Shown here one piece after another: positions 21,473 to 21,598 of a DNA stretch of 21,598 nt. Position numbers and translations under genes: made by a program. The notes beneath the pieces are model-generated. The model saw nothing but the letters and a program-made list of their open reading frames with translations. It was not told where the DNA came from and searched no databases. The DNA lies in NCBI GenBank assembly GCA_964599565.1, contig CAZRFE010000041.1:1-21598 (forward strand). The letters are read 5' to 3'. How positions within the stretch are numbered: position 1 is the stretch's first letter; every line of letters starts with the position of its first letter. Origin of the DNA: JAJUFS01 sp964599565 (GTDB lineage: Bacteria > Pseudomonadota > Gammaproteobacteria > Natronospirales > JAJUFS01).

Positions 21473-21598
21473 TGCACAAACCGCTGAAGATAGACATTCA
21501 CACGCACATCCTCCCGAAGGAGTGGCCGAGCCTCCGCGAGAAATACGGCTACGGCGGCTTCATCAATCTCGAACACCAGCCGACGGGCTGTGCGCGCA
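21469..21598 (+). CDS. nbaD: 2-amino-3-carboxymuconate-6-semialdehyde decarboxylase (ACMSD), 3' partial
   Basis: Amidohydrolase-fold, Zn-dependent decarboxylase that removes CO2 from ACMS to give 2-aminomuconate 6-semialdehyde, steering carbon away from quinolinate. Only the first 43 codons are in the window. They read KIDIHTHILPKEWPSLREKYGYGGFINLEH, very close to the known ACMSD N-terminus, including the HxH metal motif in IDIHTHILP. The start is one of two adjacent ATGs at 21469 and 21472, both overlapping the dioxygenase stop, so the two are translationally coupled. The gene runs off the window's right edge. Confidence 0.93.
   Translation, partial: MMHKPLKIDIHTHILPKEWPSLREKYGYGGFINLEHQPTGCAR

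Overview
This is a GC-rich (roughly two-thirds G+C), tightly packed stretch of a gammaproteobacterial chromosome. It carries no mobile element, RNA gene or CRISPR array that I can see. Gene content and order match two conserved gammaproteobacterial envelope clusters, followed by a tryptophan/3-hydroxyanthranilate catabolic operon. I cannot name the genus; a deep-branching or Xanthomonadales/Nevskiales-like lineage is only a guess. Two runs of exactly 100 N are each flanked by an identical 55-base sequence. That is the signature of scaffolded de Bruijn contigs with k=55, so this is probably a draft or metagenome-assembled genome.

Region 1 (1-8360, + strand) is the elongasome/lipoate cluster: mrdA (PBP2, 5' end cut off by the window), rodA, mltB, rlpA, dacA, a D-amino acid aminotransferase (dat), ybeD, lipB and lipA. 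Most neighbours overlap or lie within about 30 bases, and dacA has its own leader with a promoter-like element. PBP2 and RodA build lateral-wall peptidoglycan, MltB, RlpA and DacA trim it, and Dat could interconvert D-Ala and D-Glu. LipB and LipA make protein-bound lipoate. A bidirectional terminator closes the cluster.

Region 2 (about 8361-8822) is intergenic. It holds the terminator, the first assembly gap, a tentative 24-codon minus-strand ORF and a perfect 10-base inverted repeat.

Region 3 (8823-17906) has amgK-murU on the minus strand (peptidoglycan sugar recycling: MurNAc/GlcNAc kinase, then uridylyltransferase). It is divergent from lptD-surA-pdxA-rsmA-usp-apaG-apaH on the plus strand (LPS export, outer-membrane chaperone, vitamin B6, 16S rRNA methylation, stress protein, ApaG, Ap4A hydrolase). 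lptD looks broken as written, but deleting the 100 N plus one 55-base copy restores one uninterrupted 767-residue protein.

Region 4 (17936-21598) runs in the same direction with no visible terminator before it: an SDR-fold protein lacking most of the catalytic tetrad, a DUF1905 protein, 2-aminomuconate semialdehyde dehydrogenase, 2-aminomuconate deaminase (RidA family), 3-hydroxyanthranilate 3,4-dioxygenase, and the start of ACMS decarboxylase, which runs off the window. Together the last four take 3-hydroxyanthranilate through ACMS and 2-aminomuconate semialdehyde to 2-aminomuconate and on to 4-oxalocrotonate. Most of the window is conserved housekeeping. The least explained elements are the degenerate SDR and DUF1905 pair at the head of the catabolic operon, the small ORF/inverted repeat at 8618-8730, and the possible leaderless divergent promoters of amgK and lptD.
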